DNA of 64,000 bases, from positions 8,370,001-8,434,000 of the forward strand of contig OZ316892.1 in the NCBI GenBank assembly GCA_973895155.1. Reading direction: 5' to 3'. The translations under genes were made by a program, and so were the position numbers. This DNA is from Marsupella aquatica (Eukaryota; Marchantiophyta). Below, piece by piece: positions 36,576 through 47,294 of the stretch (positions are counted from its first letter, which is position 1; each line of letters starts with the position of its first letter). Below the pieces are notes generated by a model that was not told the origin of the DNA, did not search any database, and was given only the letters and a program-made list of their open reading frames with translations.

Positions 36576-38514
36576 GAATCTACCCTCTATCATGCCTAGG
36601 TACATGGCCACAGTTTCCACTCGCCATATCCCTCGCATGACCGCCAAGCCTTTGGGTCCAATATGTTTTTGCCGGCTTGTGATTTGGGTCTTGTTTGCCC
36701 AAGTTAGGGGCCCAATTAGAGACACGAATGACTATTGTTCTTGTAGGGCTAGTATGGGTGTTATTGAAGCAAAATCCATTTGTTAGGGGCACCTTTTCGC
36801 TTCATCTAGTTGTAGTTGTCATTGTGATCTTATAGTGAGTTTTTGTGTTCTTGAAGCAAAGGCGTTTTGCTCCACTCACTATTTAGGTAGAGTCTTATTG
36901 ACTTGTTACTTAGTTTTTCTTGAATCATTGTCAAGGCAGTGATAGCAATAGCTTGCCATTCCATACACGGAATTAGACGTTGATTCTTTAGAATGCTCCA
37001 GGCCGATCTTGGCATCCCGTCGACTTTTCATTTCATTTCTGTTCAGTTCAGTACACCTGTTTCTATGACGCATTTTATATAGAGGTTTACACCTCCACTA
37101 TGTACATACCATTTCATAGTTTGTGTACATTTGTAACATATTCTTTTGTTTTTGAGTTTGATGGACTTGCTGGTTTGGCCACATGTTCACGATGTGTTAA
37201 TGTCATGACACTACACGTCACGACACCTCCCCCCACTGCGGCTTGACTGTTCCCATCCTTGCCCAACTCTCTCTCTACTCACCTTGACCCTCTCTACTCC
37301 TTTATCATGCCTGCATAGTGTTATGTGAGGGGAGCCAATTTCCTAGCCTAGGGAGCCGTCAAATAGGCAAGGAATACTTTGTAATCGCAAGACATGGGAC
37401 ACTAGATTTGTGTCTACATCCAATGACAGGAGGAGGTTCATGATATTGGAGGAATTGTGAGTAGGTTGGAAACACATCCTCATGCCAGTCAAGGGGGAGC
37501 AATAGAAATAGCTAGCAATGACTGCTAGCCATTGACAATTGTGGATGGAAAGGAGCAGGCTTCTGAGAAATGGGCCACAACATAATGAGATGAAAATATG
37601 TTGTAGGCTTGTAGCTGCAGGGGTTTCCTCTTGTAAGCTGGTTGTTAAGTTATGTCTATAGTATGACCTATTTACTTCCATAGTAATAGCTAGGTTTTAG
37701 CAGACTAGGATAGCACTTGTTTGAGTTTCAGGTTCCCATAAACCATGGAAGGGGATTTACCCAAGGGAACACAAACTTGTGCTCAATTCACTCTCCAGGA
37801 GAGAGAGTGAAAGGAGGAACTCTAGCACTTTAGCTATGGAGTGAATGTAATTATTGTATCATTGGATTTATCTCACGGTTGTGAACCACAACACTAGTGA
37901 ACTTGGAGCATGACACCATTGGTACCCTGTGACCTAGAATGTATTAATATAATCTGATTAAACCCTACCTGGCTAGTGAACCTGTGTGTTTAATCTTGAC
38001 CAATGCCCATATTGGGCTGAACACTCGCCCATTCTCTCTTAAACCATCATGACCTGTTTTTGTCATATTTGAACATAAGGCCCAGCCCTTGTTTTTGGGG
38101 AAAGGCAGTAGGTGAATAAGTTTGAATCAAACTAAACGTACATCCCACATGTCAGACTGGCTCTTCCCATCCTCAACCTTAGTTACCCATTATTGCTATC
38201 TGGTGGGATGCCTCATCGTACCACTGCCTCATCTCTTCGTAATAATTTGCACACTTGGAATGTTGTGGTCATTCCAATTAAGAATCTTATTGTTGAAAGC
38301 TTGCAATACAATAATTGAATAATATCATATGACCATGATCTGTTCTGCCTCCCCCACTTACCCCTTACTTTATACAAAATGTGTTGAGAGCTCACATGGT
38401 GGCAGAAGAGAAAACAATGAAAGTCAGCTGAAAAGTATCCACAATCATTGCAGGCAGTTAATGTTGAACCATTCTCTCCACTCAAAATCCACTCGTACCA
38501 GCTTTTTGTGGTGT
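36576..38514. other. Unassigned intergenic DNA
   Basis: No coding gene is supported. The frame at 37681-37343 and others lack domains. Sequence near 37690-38020 has mixed LTR-like texture but no partner copy was found. Confidence 0.35.
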
Positions 38515-38680
38515 TATATAAATAACACCTGCCAAAGAACCAAAAGCATGAAATTGGGAGACAAGATCACAAAGGTAGGAGACCCAATAAAGGAGAGAAC
38601 AAGGGGTGAACCTCAGGGAAACCAAAAGAGCCAAAAAGATGTAGGGTCCCACACAAGGGCAAAGGAGCTAAAGCTTTGCT
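38515..38680 (-). repeat. SINE-like dispersed repeat, copy 3
   Basis: On the minus strand it carries TTTTTGGCTCTTTTGG (A-box-like), CTCCTTTATTGGGTCTCC, TGATCTTGTCTCCCA (B-box-like) and a TTATTTATATAA end, matching the order in copy 1 at 2940-3160. Confidence 0.45.
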
Positions 38681-39120
38681 TGAAATGCAAAGTTAAAGCC
38701 TGGTACAATTCTGGAGTAAACTGCATACGAGGGGCACCAAGAGCAATTTGTCTAGAGTCCTTAAAACAAAATTAGCATTCTTAGTACCACTTCTTAGGTG
38801 TAGTATTAAAGCACACTGTCCCCTAAGCAAAACCTGGTGGATCCAGGTTACTAAAATAAACCAATAATGTGCTCAAAACAGTACCAAATTAAGTGCTCTA
38901 TTTCATCCTCCCGGAACCTGATGTACAGTGGTGGTTTAAAGGCATCTCCAGCTCTACTGGGTTTGGTTATTGTAACGGGTAAAGAAATGCAAATGTCAGG
39001 TCAAAACCCATTCAGTGTAAGGCTTTTGGACTGGGTTTTTTCAGGGACTGCATCTGTACATGGACGACACATGGAAGAGATATAGCAGCTAATTTTTGAA
39101 GCTGTTATATGGTGAATGCA
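38681..39120. other. Unassigned intergenic DNA
   Basis: No supported gene. A 72-codon frame at 38867-39085 shows no domain. Confidence 0.35.
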
Positions 39121-39435
39121 CATTTTGTCTTATTCAGATTTTTGTGTCATGTGTTTTCATTTCAATCTGCCTTATCAAGGGGCAGCCTTTGTATTCTATA
39201 GATTTTTAATTAATGTTTAGACCCACGTTTTGTCTTATTCAGATTTTTGTGTCATGTATTTTCATTTCAATCTGCCTTATCAAGGGGAAGCCTTTGTATT
39301 ATATACATTTTTAATTAATTTTTAGACCCACATTTTGTCTTATTCAGATATTTGTGTCATGTATTTTCATTTCAATCTGCCTTATCAAGGGGAAGCCTTT
39401 GTATTCTATACATTTTTAATTAATTTTTAGACCCC
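39121..39435 (+). repeat. 105-bp tandem repeat, three copies
   Basis: Copies start at 39121, 39226 and 39331 (C.TTTTGTCTTATTCAGA) with exactly 105-bp spacing, each ending TTTAATTAATKTTTAGACCC. The second and third are more like each other (GGGGAAGCC) than the first (GGGGCAGCC). Confidence 0.95.
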
Positions 39436-40039
39436 TTTAGTTTTAGGTATTCTAGAGTGTTTTGAACTTATTTTGGCAGCCCCCTTTCACAGTATGTGTT
39501 TTCTTAGAGATGAAACCAAAGGCTCCACCACCACGAGTGAGAGAAATGATACTGAAGAACATGAATGCATAGCCTCTTAAGTTCTCCTCATGTTTTTCTT
39601 TCCTAGGTTTATGGTTTTTATTGAAAAAACCATAAATTCATAAGGCACCCTGAGTTAAGTGCACCGTTTGACTGTACCTTTTCTTGGTCATTGTGCTTTT
39701 CTTGGCAGACACTTTACCTATATAACAGCACTTCTATGCTCTCATATTTTATTTACTTTCAGATCACTACAAGACAAAAAATAAAGCATGTTCAAGGATG
39801 AGCATGCTATATGGAAGACACATGGAAGACATTATACACTAGCTGATTTTATTGGGTTAGTTGCCAAGCTTTCAAGATTCTAGTCTACAGTAGCCTGTTG
39901 TTGATCCCTATTCTTTAGGAAAGTTACGGAGTAAGGGTTGGGGCTGAGTTTCAGTTGATCATGATAAGTACTGAAACTAAAGTCACAGTAACCAAAACCC
40001 AAATGGGTTGGAGATGCTCGAAGCAGTGGTTCTACAGTT
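39436..40039. other. Unassigned intergenic DNA
   Basis: AT-rich; no gene or structured repeat supported. Confidence 0.35.
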
Positions 40040-40345
40040 AGTCTTAAACTTTGGGTGCTAGCGTGACTCCGCAGCGGCTAGCCCCCCTAGAGGACATTCC
40101 AATCCCACTTGCCAATTTAGTTTCGACACTTGATGTAGACCATTAGCTTTTTGCCACATTTGCTAGGACTGATGAGGACCTTGGTCCATTTGCGGTAGTT
40201 TTAGTTCCTCTTTGTTGGTTTTTAGGGGTTTCCTTTTGCTCACTTCTTTTGCGTTTGGTTTTGTTCACTTGGGAACTCTCTTGTTTATTCTTTTGTACTC
40301 TATTTGGCCCTTTTCTGTAAAAAGTATGTGTTTTCCCTTAAACTA
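40040..40345 (+). mobile_element. 5'-truncated 3' end of the endonuclease-type LINE
   Basis: Translation at about 40050-40135 gives a C terminus (VTPQRLAPLEDIPIPLANL, then STLDVD) that matches the end of the LINE ORF at 30961. The following untranslated region, through GCTTTTTGCCACATT, GATGAGGACC.TGGTCC and TTTTGTACTCTA.TTGG to GTAAAAAGTATGTGTTTTCC, aligns with 30717-30960 read on the minus strand. This is a severely truncated insertion of the same family in the opposite orientation. Confidence 0.85.
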
Positions 40346-41077
40346 GAGAAAAACTTTACAAGTAACGAAATCAAATTTTGTAATCATTTGACTAACAATA
40401 TCATGACTTGCAGCTGTCACCAACAGTTTTATCAGTTAGGCTTCCATATCTCCCATTTTTCTATGCTTTCAACCATTCATTCTTGGATGGGCAAATAGTT
40501 TTAATCTTTTTCACTTGTAACAGTACATATATACCTGCCAAAAAACAAAAGGCACATAGTTTATATCTTTTTCACTGGTAACGGCAATATCTAGAAAAAG
40601 TACCTTAGTGAACTGTTTTGTTTAAAACTGACAAACAAGTATGAAACTTAATTATTTTATTTCACTTATTCAAAGCAACTTAATTTGAAATTTTGCTGTG
40701 GCCAATCAGAGTCATCTGTTTTTAGTTTCTCAAGTTTTCTCCATAAATGTTTGATAGTTTTGGGTCCCATTCTCCCCAGAGGTTTGTCTCAATGAGATCT
40801 GTGATTCTCTATGCAGTATGCATTGACTGACAATGGTCTGAGTATGAATCCTACAGATCTGAAGGGCTCTGCGGTATGCCGACGACAAGGACTGTGCAGC
40901 CCTATGTTAGGGGTCTCGACAACTACACATCAAAATATGACATATACGATGTATGACACCTCTGCATTTCGTGATAACCCTAGTTTTTTTCTTTCAATCA
41001 ATGAATGCAACCACAGTTTGATGTGTGATTACCAGCAGGGCTATGTTAGCACTGTTCCCTCCGATTAACCAAGAGTT
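40346..41077. other. Unassigned intergenic DNA, interrupted by Copia insertion
   Basis: No gene is supported. The frame at 40811-41068 shows no domain. This flank runs directly into the target duplication of the Copia element. Confidence 0.35.
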
Positions 41078-41082
41078 ACTTA
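41078..41082. repeat. Target-site duplication, left (ACTTA)
   Basis: The five bases before the left LTR are repeated directly after the right LTR at 46759-46763. Confidence 0.92.
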
Positions 41083-41503
41083 TGTTGAGCATAGACGACG
41101 ATCGCAACGGCAAGCCCATGAACCATCCAACGCACAATAGTCGACACAAGAGATACGTGGTTCACCTCCTTGAGGCTACGTCCACGGGAACACACAAGAG
41201 AGCTTTATTGAACTCTAAGCCCGTCGGCTATACCGAGTCTCCACAGTGTAAGCTCTCTCTATCTCTCAAGTGGCTCCATAACAATGAGCCTTGGTTCTAC
41301 CTCTCCAAGCACACATGCCTCTTATGATATAGTGTGCAACTTAGTTGTACCTAACCACATAGTTGTACCTAATCACGTAGTTGTACCTAACCACATAGTT
41401 GTACCTAATCACGTAGTTGTACCTAACCACGTAGTTGTACCAACCCACGTTGTTGTACCAACCACGTCATACCTAACCTAGACGTAAGAGTAAATACCCA
41501 ACA
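41083..41503 (-). repeat. 3' LTR of the Copia element
   Basis: 421 bp, starting TGTTGAG and ending CCCAACA on the plus strand, with no difference seen against 46338-46758. In element sense, U3 contains the 18-bp repeat array, followed by a TATA-like CTATATCA (plus 41325-41332), then R/U5. Confidence 0.95.
41341..41466. repeat. 18-bp repeats in U3, about seven units
   Basis: Units of the form TAGTTGTACCTAACCACR, the last ones varied (TTGTACCAACCCACG). The same array lies in the other LTR at about 46596-46721. It sits upstream of the TATA-like box in transcription sense, the usual place for U3 enhancer repeats. Confidence 0.9.
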
Positions 41504-41514
41504 ATCTTCCCCTT
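41504..41514 (-). promoter_or_regulatory. Polypurine tract
   Basis: On the minus strand AAGGGGAAGAT directly precedes the 3' LTR. This is the expected primer for plus-strand DNA synthesis. Confidence 0.8.
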
Positions 41515-41694
41515 GACTCTGGTCTAGGGGAGAGTAATACTGCCAATGTATATGATCCCTCAGCGGGAAGTTCTGGACAGAAACCAAACCGGTTTCCCTC
41601 TCTAACTAGAGCAAACCAGAACTAAGCCGTAGCCTAATACATAGGAATGAGGAAGAGCATATATCAGTAATTACAATGAATGTTTAAGAAAACT

Positions 41695-42240
41695 CTACTT
41701 GTGATGCAATTGCAAAACCTGCAATACGTCACGGTGTCTAGAGAAACTCTCCAAAGGAATCACTTTGGTAAATGCGTCAGCCGGGTTGAGTTTACCATCA
41801 ATCTTGACTAGCTCAAACAAATTATCAGACACAGCCTGCCTGATAAAATGGTACCTGACGTCAATGTGCTTCACTCTGCTGTCCATCACCTGGTTCACAG
41901 CAAGGTGGAGCGCACTTTGACTATCACAATGGAGCTTCACATTCCCCTGTGGCAATCCCATTTCAGTGATAAGTCTATCCAACCAAATCGCTTCCTTTGC
42001 TGCTTCCGCAGCTGCAACATACTCCGCTTCTGTAGTAGACTGAGCAATACACTTCTGCAAAGTAGACCTCCAACTTATGCATCCACCGCCAAGTGTGAAC
42101 ACGTATCCTGTTGTTGATCTCCTTCGGTCCAAATCTTGTCCATAGTCAGAATCTACATAGCCAATCAATGATCTAGCATTCTTTGCATTCGCATCAAATA
42201 AAAGACCATGATCCACGGTACCCTTCAAGTACCTGATAAT
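41695..42240 (-). pseudogene. Copia RNase H domain
   Basis: Encodes RYLKGTVDHGLLFDAN, then YVDSDYGQDLDRRRSTTGY, STTEAEYVAAAEA, LHCDSQSALHLA and KHIDVRYHFIR, the standard Copia RNase H run with its acidic residues (D in VDSDY, E in TEAEY, D in CDSQSA). It ends at 41695. It is fused out of frame to the RT start by a large deletion at about 42235-42250, so it cannot be made as part of a normal RT-RNase H. Confidence 0.9.
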
Positions 42241-42707
42241 CCCTTTGCTACCAATCTAGCCTTGTAGACCTTCGATCCACCTCCTATGGAATTATCCTTC
42301 AGCTTGTAAATCCACTTGCTGTCCACCACTTGCTGACCCTTAGGCAGCTTAACAAGCTCCCAAGTTTTGTTGTCCTTTAGTGACTGCATCTCCGTTTGCA
42401 TTGCTGCAATCCACTTCTGCTTCTCCTTTGAAGCACTTGCCTCATGAAATAAAGAAGGTTCTCCTTCTTCCAAAATTAACGCATCACCCTCATCATCAGC
42501 TGTAAAATCATCCTCTTGCAGTTGAGATGAATCAACCCACTGTCCATACCTTGATGGAGCGCGTACAGTGCGACCAGATGTTCTTCTAGCCGATGACTCC
42601 GGTTGATCTACGTGTGCTGGTACAATTTGAAGCTCAACAGCATCCACTTGCTGCTCACCAGCATCAACAAACTCCTCTGGTTCCTCTGGCACAGGAACCA
42701 GCTCCAT
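42225..42707 (-). pseudogene. Copia RT N-terminal part, truncated by deletion
   Basis: Carries the pre-RT linker and the RT beginning: KEKQKWIAAMQTEMQSLKDN, TWELVKLPKGQQVVDSKWIY and KARLVAKG. It then reads LSGT and stops, because the next bases belong to the region just before RNase H (IIRYLKG). The roughly 200 residues that normally lie between, including the catalytic YVDD, are absent. The junction is at GGATTATCAGG, where ATT could be shared by both sides. A stop at 42723-42725 also separates it from integrase. Confidence 0.9.
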
Positions 42708-42722
42708 AATTGGAGCAACTCC

Positions 42723-44102
42723 TTATCTTCGGTCATGCACCTCATAACCAATCTCCCCCTCAACGAGATCCGGGATAGGAGATTTTCCTTTGTCAGTACG
42801 GGAGACCTGAGTATTCTCCCCCTCCTTCAATAATCTGGATTCATTGAAGGAAACATCCCTACTGACAACGAGCTTACAGGCAATAGGATCCCATAGCCTA
42901 TAGGCTTTCACACCACTCTGGTACCCAAGAAAAACACATTTTCTGGAGGTAGGATCCAACTTGGTCCTATTCTGCTTCGGTGTGAGAGCATATGCATCAC
43001 TTCCAAAAACTACCAAGCCATGATAGTCTGCTTGCCGCTTATAGCGCATCTCAAACGGCGTTTTGAAATTGATAGCACTAGAAGGAGAAAGATTTACCAA
43101 ATAAGCTGCGGTATTGACAACTTCTGCCCAAAATTCTTGTGGTAAACCTGATTGGCTCAACATACTCCGTGACCGCTCCAACAGTGTCCGATTGAGCCTC
43201 TCAGCGACACCATTCTGCTGCGGAGTATAAACTGTGGTGAGATGACGAGTTATCCCCTGTTCTGAACAGTACTCTTCAAATTCCATTGAAGTGTACTCCC
43301 CGCCGTTGTCTGACCTCAGACTCTTCACCCTTGTATCTAAACACTTGATCGTGTTTCCAGTCTGATTCTCCACCTGGGCCTTCCACTTCTTAAAAATGGA
43401 CAAGACATCAGACTTATGCGTCATGAAATAAATCCACACAAATCTTGAGTAATCATCAATAAATGATACATAGTACAACTTTCCAGAGTGTGAGGGAGTC
43501 GGGGATGGACCCCACACGTCACTATGTATGTACTCAAGAACCGCTTTGGAACGATGAGTTCCAACACCAAAAGCACGACGATGCTGCTTTCCAAGAATGC
43601 AATGCTCACAAAACTTTAATTTACAAGATTGCAAATCAGAAATGAGTCCATTCTTCCGTAAGATAGCCAAACCCTTCTCACTCATGTGGCCTAGCCGTGA
43701 ATGCCACAGTTGAGTCATCTCCTCGTGAGACTTGGTTACATTGGCCTCTCCACATACAGTATTGCCCTGTAACACATACAAATTCTTTTGTCTACTCCCC
43801 TTCAAAATCACTGTCTCTCCCGACCTGACTTGAAGTTCACCATCAATAACGCTCCATTGATGACCATTTGAATCCAACACACCGAGTGAAATCAGATTCT
43901 TACGCATGCCAGGTACATACCTGACTCCGGACACTGTGCGCACAACTCCATCAAACATTTGAATCTTCACAGACCCAATTCCCTCAATTTGACAGGAGTG
44001 ATCATTTCCCATCAGAACTGAACCGTTTGAAACAGAGTAAGAACTGAAAAACTCACGAATGTAACAAATATGAAAAGAGCAAGCACAATCAAGAATCCAC
44101 AC
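42723..44102 (-). pseudogene. Copia protease remnant and integrase
   Basis: Integrase is largely intact: zinc-binding HSRLGHMSEKG...CEHCILGK, then the core with D in IHSDVWGP, D in LRSDNGGEY and E in QQNGVAERLNRT (DDE), followed by the FWAEVVNTAAYLVN and FLGYQSGVKAYRLWDP regions. The protease motif at the start reads WILDCACSFHIC in place of the DSG/DTG-type WILDSGCSFHMC seen in the family, so the catalytic S/T-G is lost. Integrase would insert element DNA; this copy's integrase frame is uninterrupted but has no functional polyprotein context. Confidence 0.93.
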
Positions 44103-44147
44103 ATCATCTGCTCTCCTAGATGACGTGCACAGGGCATACCCCCGGTT

Positions 44148-45183
44148 TCATAAAACATACTCATCATTGAGTAAATCAGCTTCTCCATCAGCCCTAGCCA
44201 CATTTGCCGATGAAGTTTCCGCTGCCTTTCCCTTACAGTCTCGCTTGAAGTGTCCAACTTGGTTACACTTCCAACATGTCACCTGCCTCCTCTGAGGGGA
44301 TTTACCCTTGGACTTAGATCTGGATTTAGATCTAAACTGGGTTCTACGGTCCCCAGTTGGTCGCTGCATACTCCTCCCACGGTTAATCATTGAGGGCAGC
44401 ACCAGATGATGAAGGTTGTGACGTGATGTGCATCTTCTGCTGAAGATCATCACTAAGCAGAGAACTTACCACGTCATTGTATGAAATGGTATCCCTATCA
44501 CGATGCAACAACACTCGTGATAGGGACTGGTAAGATGGAGGCAATGAACTAAGAAGCTGCAGAGCCTTCGTCTCATCATTCAAAGTCTCCCCAAGGTTTT
44601 CCAAGTCAACGACCATGTCGTTGAAAGCATCCACATGGTCTTGCAACTTTGTACCAGATTCCTTCATCCTGAAACTCATCAGTTTGTAGGAAGTGTAGAG
44701 CCGGTTCGACAACTCCTTGCGGTGATACTTGCTCTGCAATTCCGCAAATAAGGACATGCAATCCTTATGTGCACCCAACTGCTTGATGATGGGAGGCATG
44801 AGATAGAGTGTAACACACCACACTCCCTGCTCCTGCATGCGGTCTCATTGTTTCTCATCAACATCGTCTTCACGAGGGCTCAGCAGTTGGCCCATCCCTG
44901 ACGCATAAAGCACTCCCTTCACCTGCTTCTCCCATAGCAAGTAGTCAGAGCGCCCATCATACTTTGTCACTTCATACTTGGGTCCCCCAAGCTTGAAAGT
45001 CCCCATCTTCTTCTTTACCGTGAGCTCCGGTAGTAGTACTGCTTCCTCCACCACACGCCGCACCGGTGATGGTATCGGTGTCACGTGCTCTTCCTCCTGC
45101 TCCTCTCTCTGCCCCTGAAACCTCCGTGGTGACCCTCGTGCTTCAAGTTCCACGTCTTCGAAAAACTCCTCCGAATCACTCAT
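44148..45183 (-). pseudogene. Copia gag with nonsense and frameshift
   Basis: Starts at 45183 (MSDSEEFFEDVELE). The conserved early gag segment KYDGRSDYLLWEKQVKGVL is followed by a TGA at 44845-44847 where Trp is expected. The frame goes on to 44383 (YKLMSFRMKESGTKLQDHV, LLSSLPPSYQSLSRVL). A frameshift near 44385-44400 then leads to the Arg/Lys-rich tail and zinc knuckle CWKCNQVGHFKRDC (CX2CX4HX4C). A TGA near 44148 separates it from the protease. Gag would form the virus-like particle; this copy cannot. Confidence 0.9.
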
Positions 45184-46323
45184 ATGAGAAAGTCACAAAA
45201 AATGTTGTTTTTCACAACTTCTCAAAAAACTCGAAACTCAACACCGCCGCGTAGCCCACAAAGCTAGGAGTCCAATACTGAAAACCGAAATCAAAATCGA
45301 AATTTGACGGAAAAGTTATTCAAATTTCGGTCGAGGTGGATAAAACCTTGGGAAACTCCCCCGTTTTGACCACCTCAGGGAATAACCGAAATACCAAGTA
45401 CAACCCATTGTCGGAATTGCGATGTGATTGGTGCGCTGCATTGCCAACTTCAATGGCTACGACCTCGCCGAAAAATAACCAAAAAAGTTACCGTTCGGCG
45501 GATGAAATCTTTGTCGGACGGTCAAAAAATAGCTCTCTGGTTTTTTGGAATATTCTATGACCCTTGTACAGGCCCTGTGGGAATTTTGGAAGAACAATTG
45601 AGGGGCTGACATGTGTCCTCAAACCCCCAAAACCCCCTACCACCCTTCGTCGTCGAAATCTGGTCGTGCGCGCAGAAAATACACACGGCAGAATGTACCC
45701 CTCGACACCAAACGCAAGATATCTCACTCGGGTTTTGACTAAATCAAGATCCGATTTCAGATTTGGAAACTAGACTCCGAGGTGATGAATATCGATATAA
45801 GAAGCACCCAAAACGAGGAAAGAACGAGGGAGAAAAAAATTGGTAAAGATGACAGATTTCTCTCAATTGCCATAGCCAATTTCGAATCAGTTTTTCAAAG
45901 AGAAAAAAATGGTACCTTGTCAACAACGAATGTTGATCAATTGCACTTGGTGCCGTCACCAAGTCCAACAAGGTAATTGATTTTGCTTAGCCTTCCTCTT
46001 TGCATCAAAGAGCCAATCCCGGACTCAAAAACAATCGTCTTGCCTCAATCTCTCCGTTGAGTCAAAACACTTGACGCTTCTCCCTCTGAGTCGATTGCCA
46101 ACTTTCTTCATAAAATCCAGAACGACGAAAACTTAGATCTCTCTGCACCACGAGCTCCGTTCAACGATTTCTTCACACCGTTAGAAAGCTCTTGCCCTGA
46201 TCTATCCGTTGAGCCCATAAACTCCAAGTTCCATGCGATGGAACTCTGGAAAATCCACCAACACTCAACGCTGGAAAAACCGTCATGAAATCCCGTCACG
46301 AACACACGTCACCTCCCAAGCAT
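45184..46323 (-). other. Copia 5' untranslated leader
   Basis: About 1.1 kb between the primer site and the gag start, with no supported coding region. This is a longish leader and may hold packaging signals, but none can be pinpointed. Confidence 0.6.
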
Positions 46324-46335
46324 GCTCTGATACCA
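46324..46335 (-). promoter_or_regulatory. Primer-binding site, initiator tRNA-Met
   Basis: On the minus strand TGGTATCAGAGC lies three bases after the 5' LTR. This is the classic plant Copia primer site complementary to the 3' end of initiator methionine tRNA. Confidence 0.95.
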
Positions 46336-46337
46336 AT

Positions 46338-46758
46338 TGTTGAGCATAGACGACGATCGCAACGGCAAGCCCATGAACCATCCAACGCACAATAGTCGAC
46401 ACAAGAGATACGTGGTTCACCTCCTTGAGGCTACGTCCACGGGAACACACAAGAGAGCTTTATTGAACTCTAAGCCCGTCGGCTATACCGAGTCTCCACA
46501 GTGTAAGCTCTCTCTATCTCTCAAGTGGCTCCATAACAATGAGCCTTGGTTCTACCTCTCCAAGCACACATGCCTCTTATGATATAGTGTGCAACTTAGT
46601 TGTACCTAACCACATAGTTGTACCTAATCACGTAGTTGTACCTAACCACATAGTTGTACCTAATCACGTAGTTGTACCTAACCACGTAGTTGTACCAACC
46701 CACGTTGTTGTACCAACCACGTCATACCTAACCTAGACGTAAGAGTAAATACCCAACA
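46338..46758 (-). repeat. 5' LTR of the Copia element
   Basis: 421 bp, no difference seen from the 3' LTR at 41083-41503, including the 18-bp repeats and TATA-like box. It would drive transcription leftward into gag. Confidence 0.95.
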
Positions 46759-46763
46759 ACTTA
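46759..46763. repeat. Target-site duplication, right (ACTTA)
   Basis: Matches 41078-41082. Confidence 0.92.
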
Positions 46764-47294
46764 AACCCTTCATTGTGGTCTAATGAGCCTTCAGATTGCC
46801 TTTCCTTTTGAATGTAATCTATGACTTCACATTAGTACCACAAGTATATGTTACTAAACCACACAAACAGTAAGGCTTTCATGTAAAAGAAGTCTTAAGC
46901 TCTTACTCTGGTTGTGAGGGTTTCTCTACTACCTAGTTCAGGGTGCCGGACGGAGCATCCAAGGACTAGCATGGGTCAGTTTTCTAACCGGTACAGTGGT
47001 CTAGATGGGGCACATACCATCGTGATATCCTGGTTAACGCAGGACCTGCGCAAACTATGGCAAGGCCAGTATATTATTCTCAAGATATATGCTTGATGGG
47101 CCCCCTGGTGAACCTTTCTTACCTGATAGGCCCCCCTAGGTAACTTTTCTTACCTAATAGGCCCCTTGTGAGTATTTTTTGTCAGATGTTCTTATCACAG
47201 GCACTGTAACAAGTTTTTCCTTCATGGAGTGACTAACCACGGTTTGCCAGAAAGACTATCAATGGTCAACCATGACTCCAGGCAAACTGCACGG
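46764..47294. other. Unassigned intergenic DNA
   Basis: No supported gene. A short repeated phrase (AGGCCCCCTRGGTRAAC-type, with CTTACCTRATAGGCCCC) recurs near 47100-47170. Confidence 0.35.

Larger units (their letters stand above)
41083..46758 (-). mobile_element. Copia LTR retrotransposon, complete ends, defective inside
   Basis: A 5,676-bp element transcribed on the minus strand, bounded by two 421-bp LTRs (TGTTGAG...CCCAACA) and an ACTTA duplication. It has an initiator-Met primer site next to the right (5') LTR and a polypurine tract next to the left (3') LTR. The order gag, protease, integrase, RT, RNase H identifies Ty1/copia (Pseudoviridae-like). Coding is broken by several stops and a frameshift, and most of RT is missing, yet the LTRs read as identical. 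The element therefore looks recently inserted but not autonomous. Confidence 0.95.

Noticed and set aside
41284-41481. Repetitive NHVVVP-type open frame in the LTR
   Set aside because: It is the translation of the 18-bp U3 repeats, antisense to the element. The same frame is in the other LTR.
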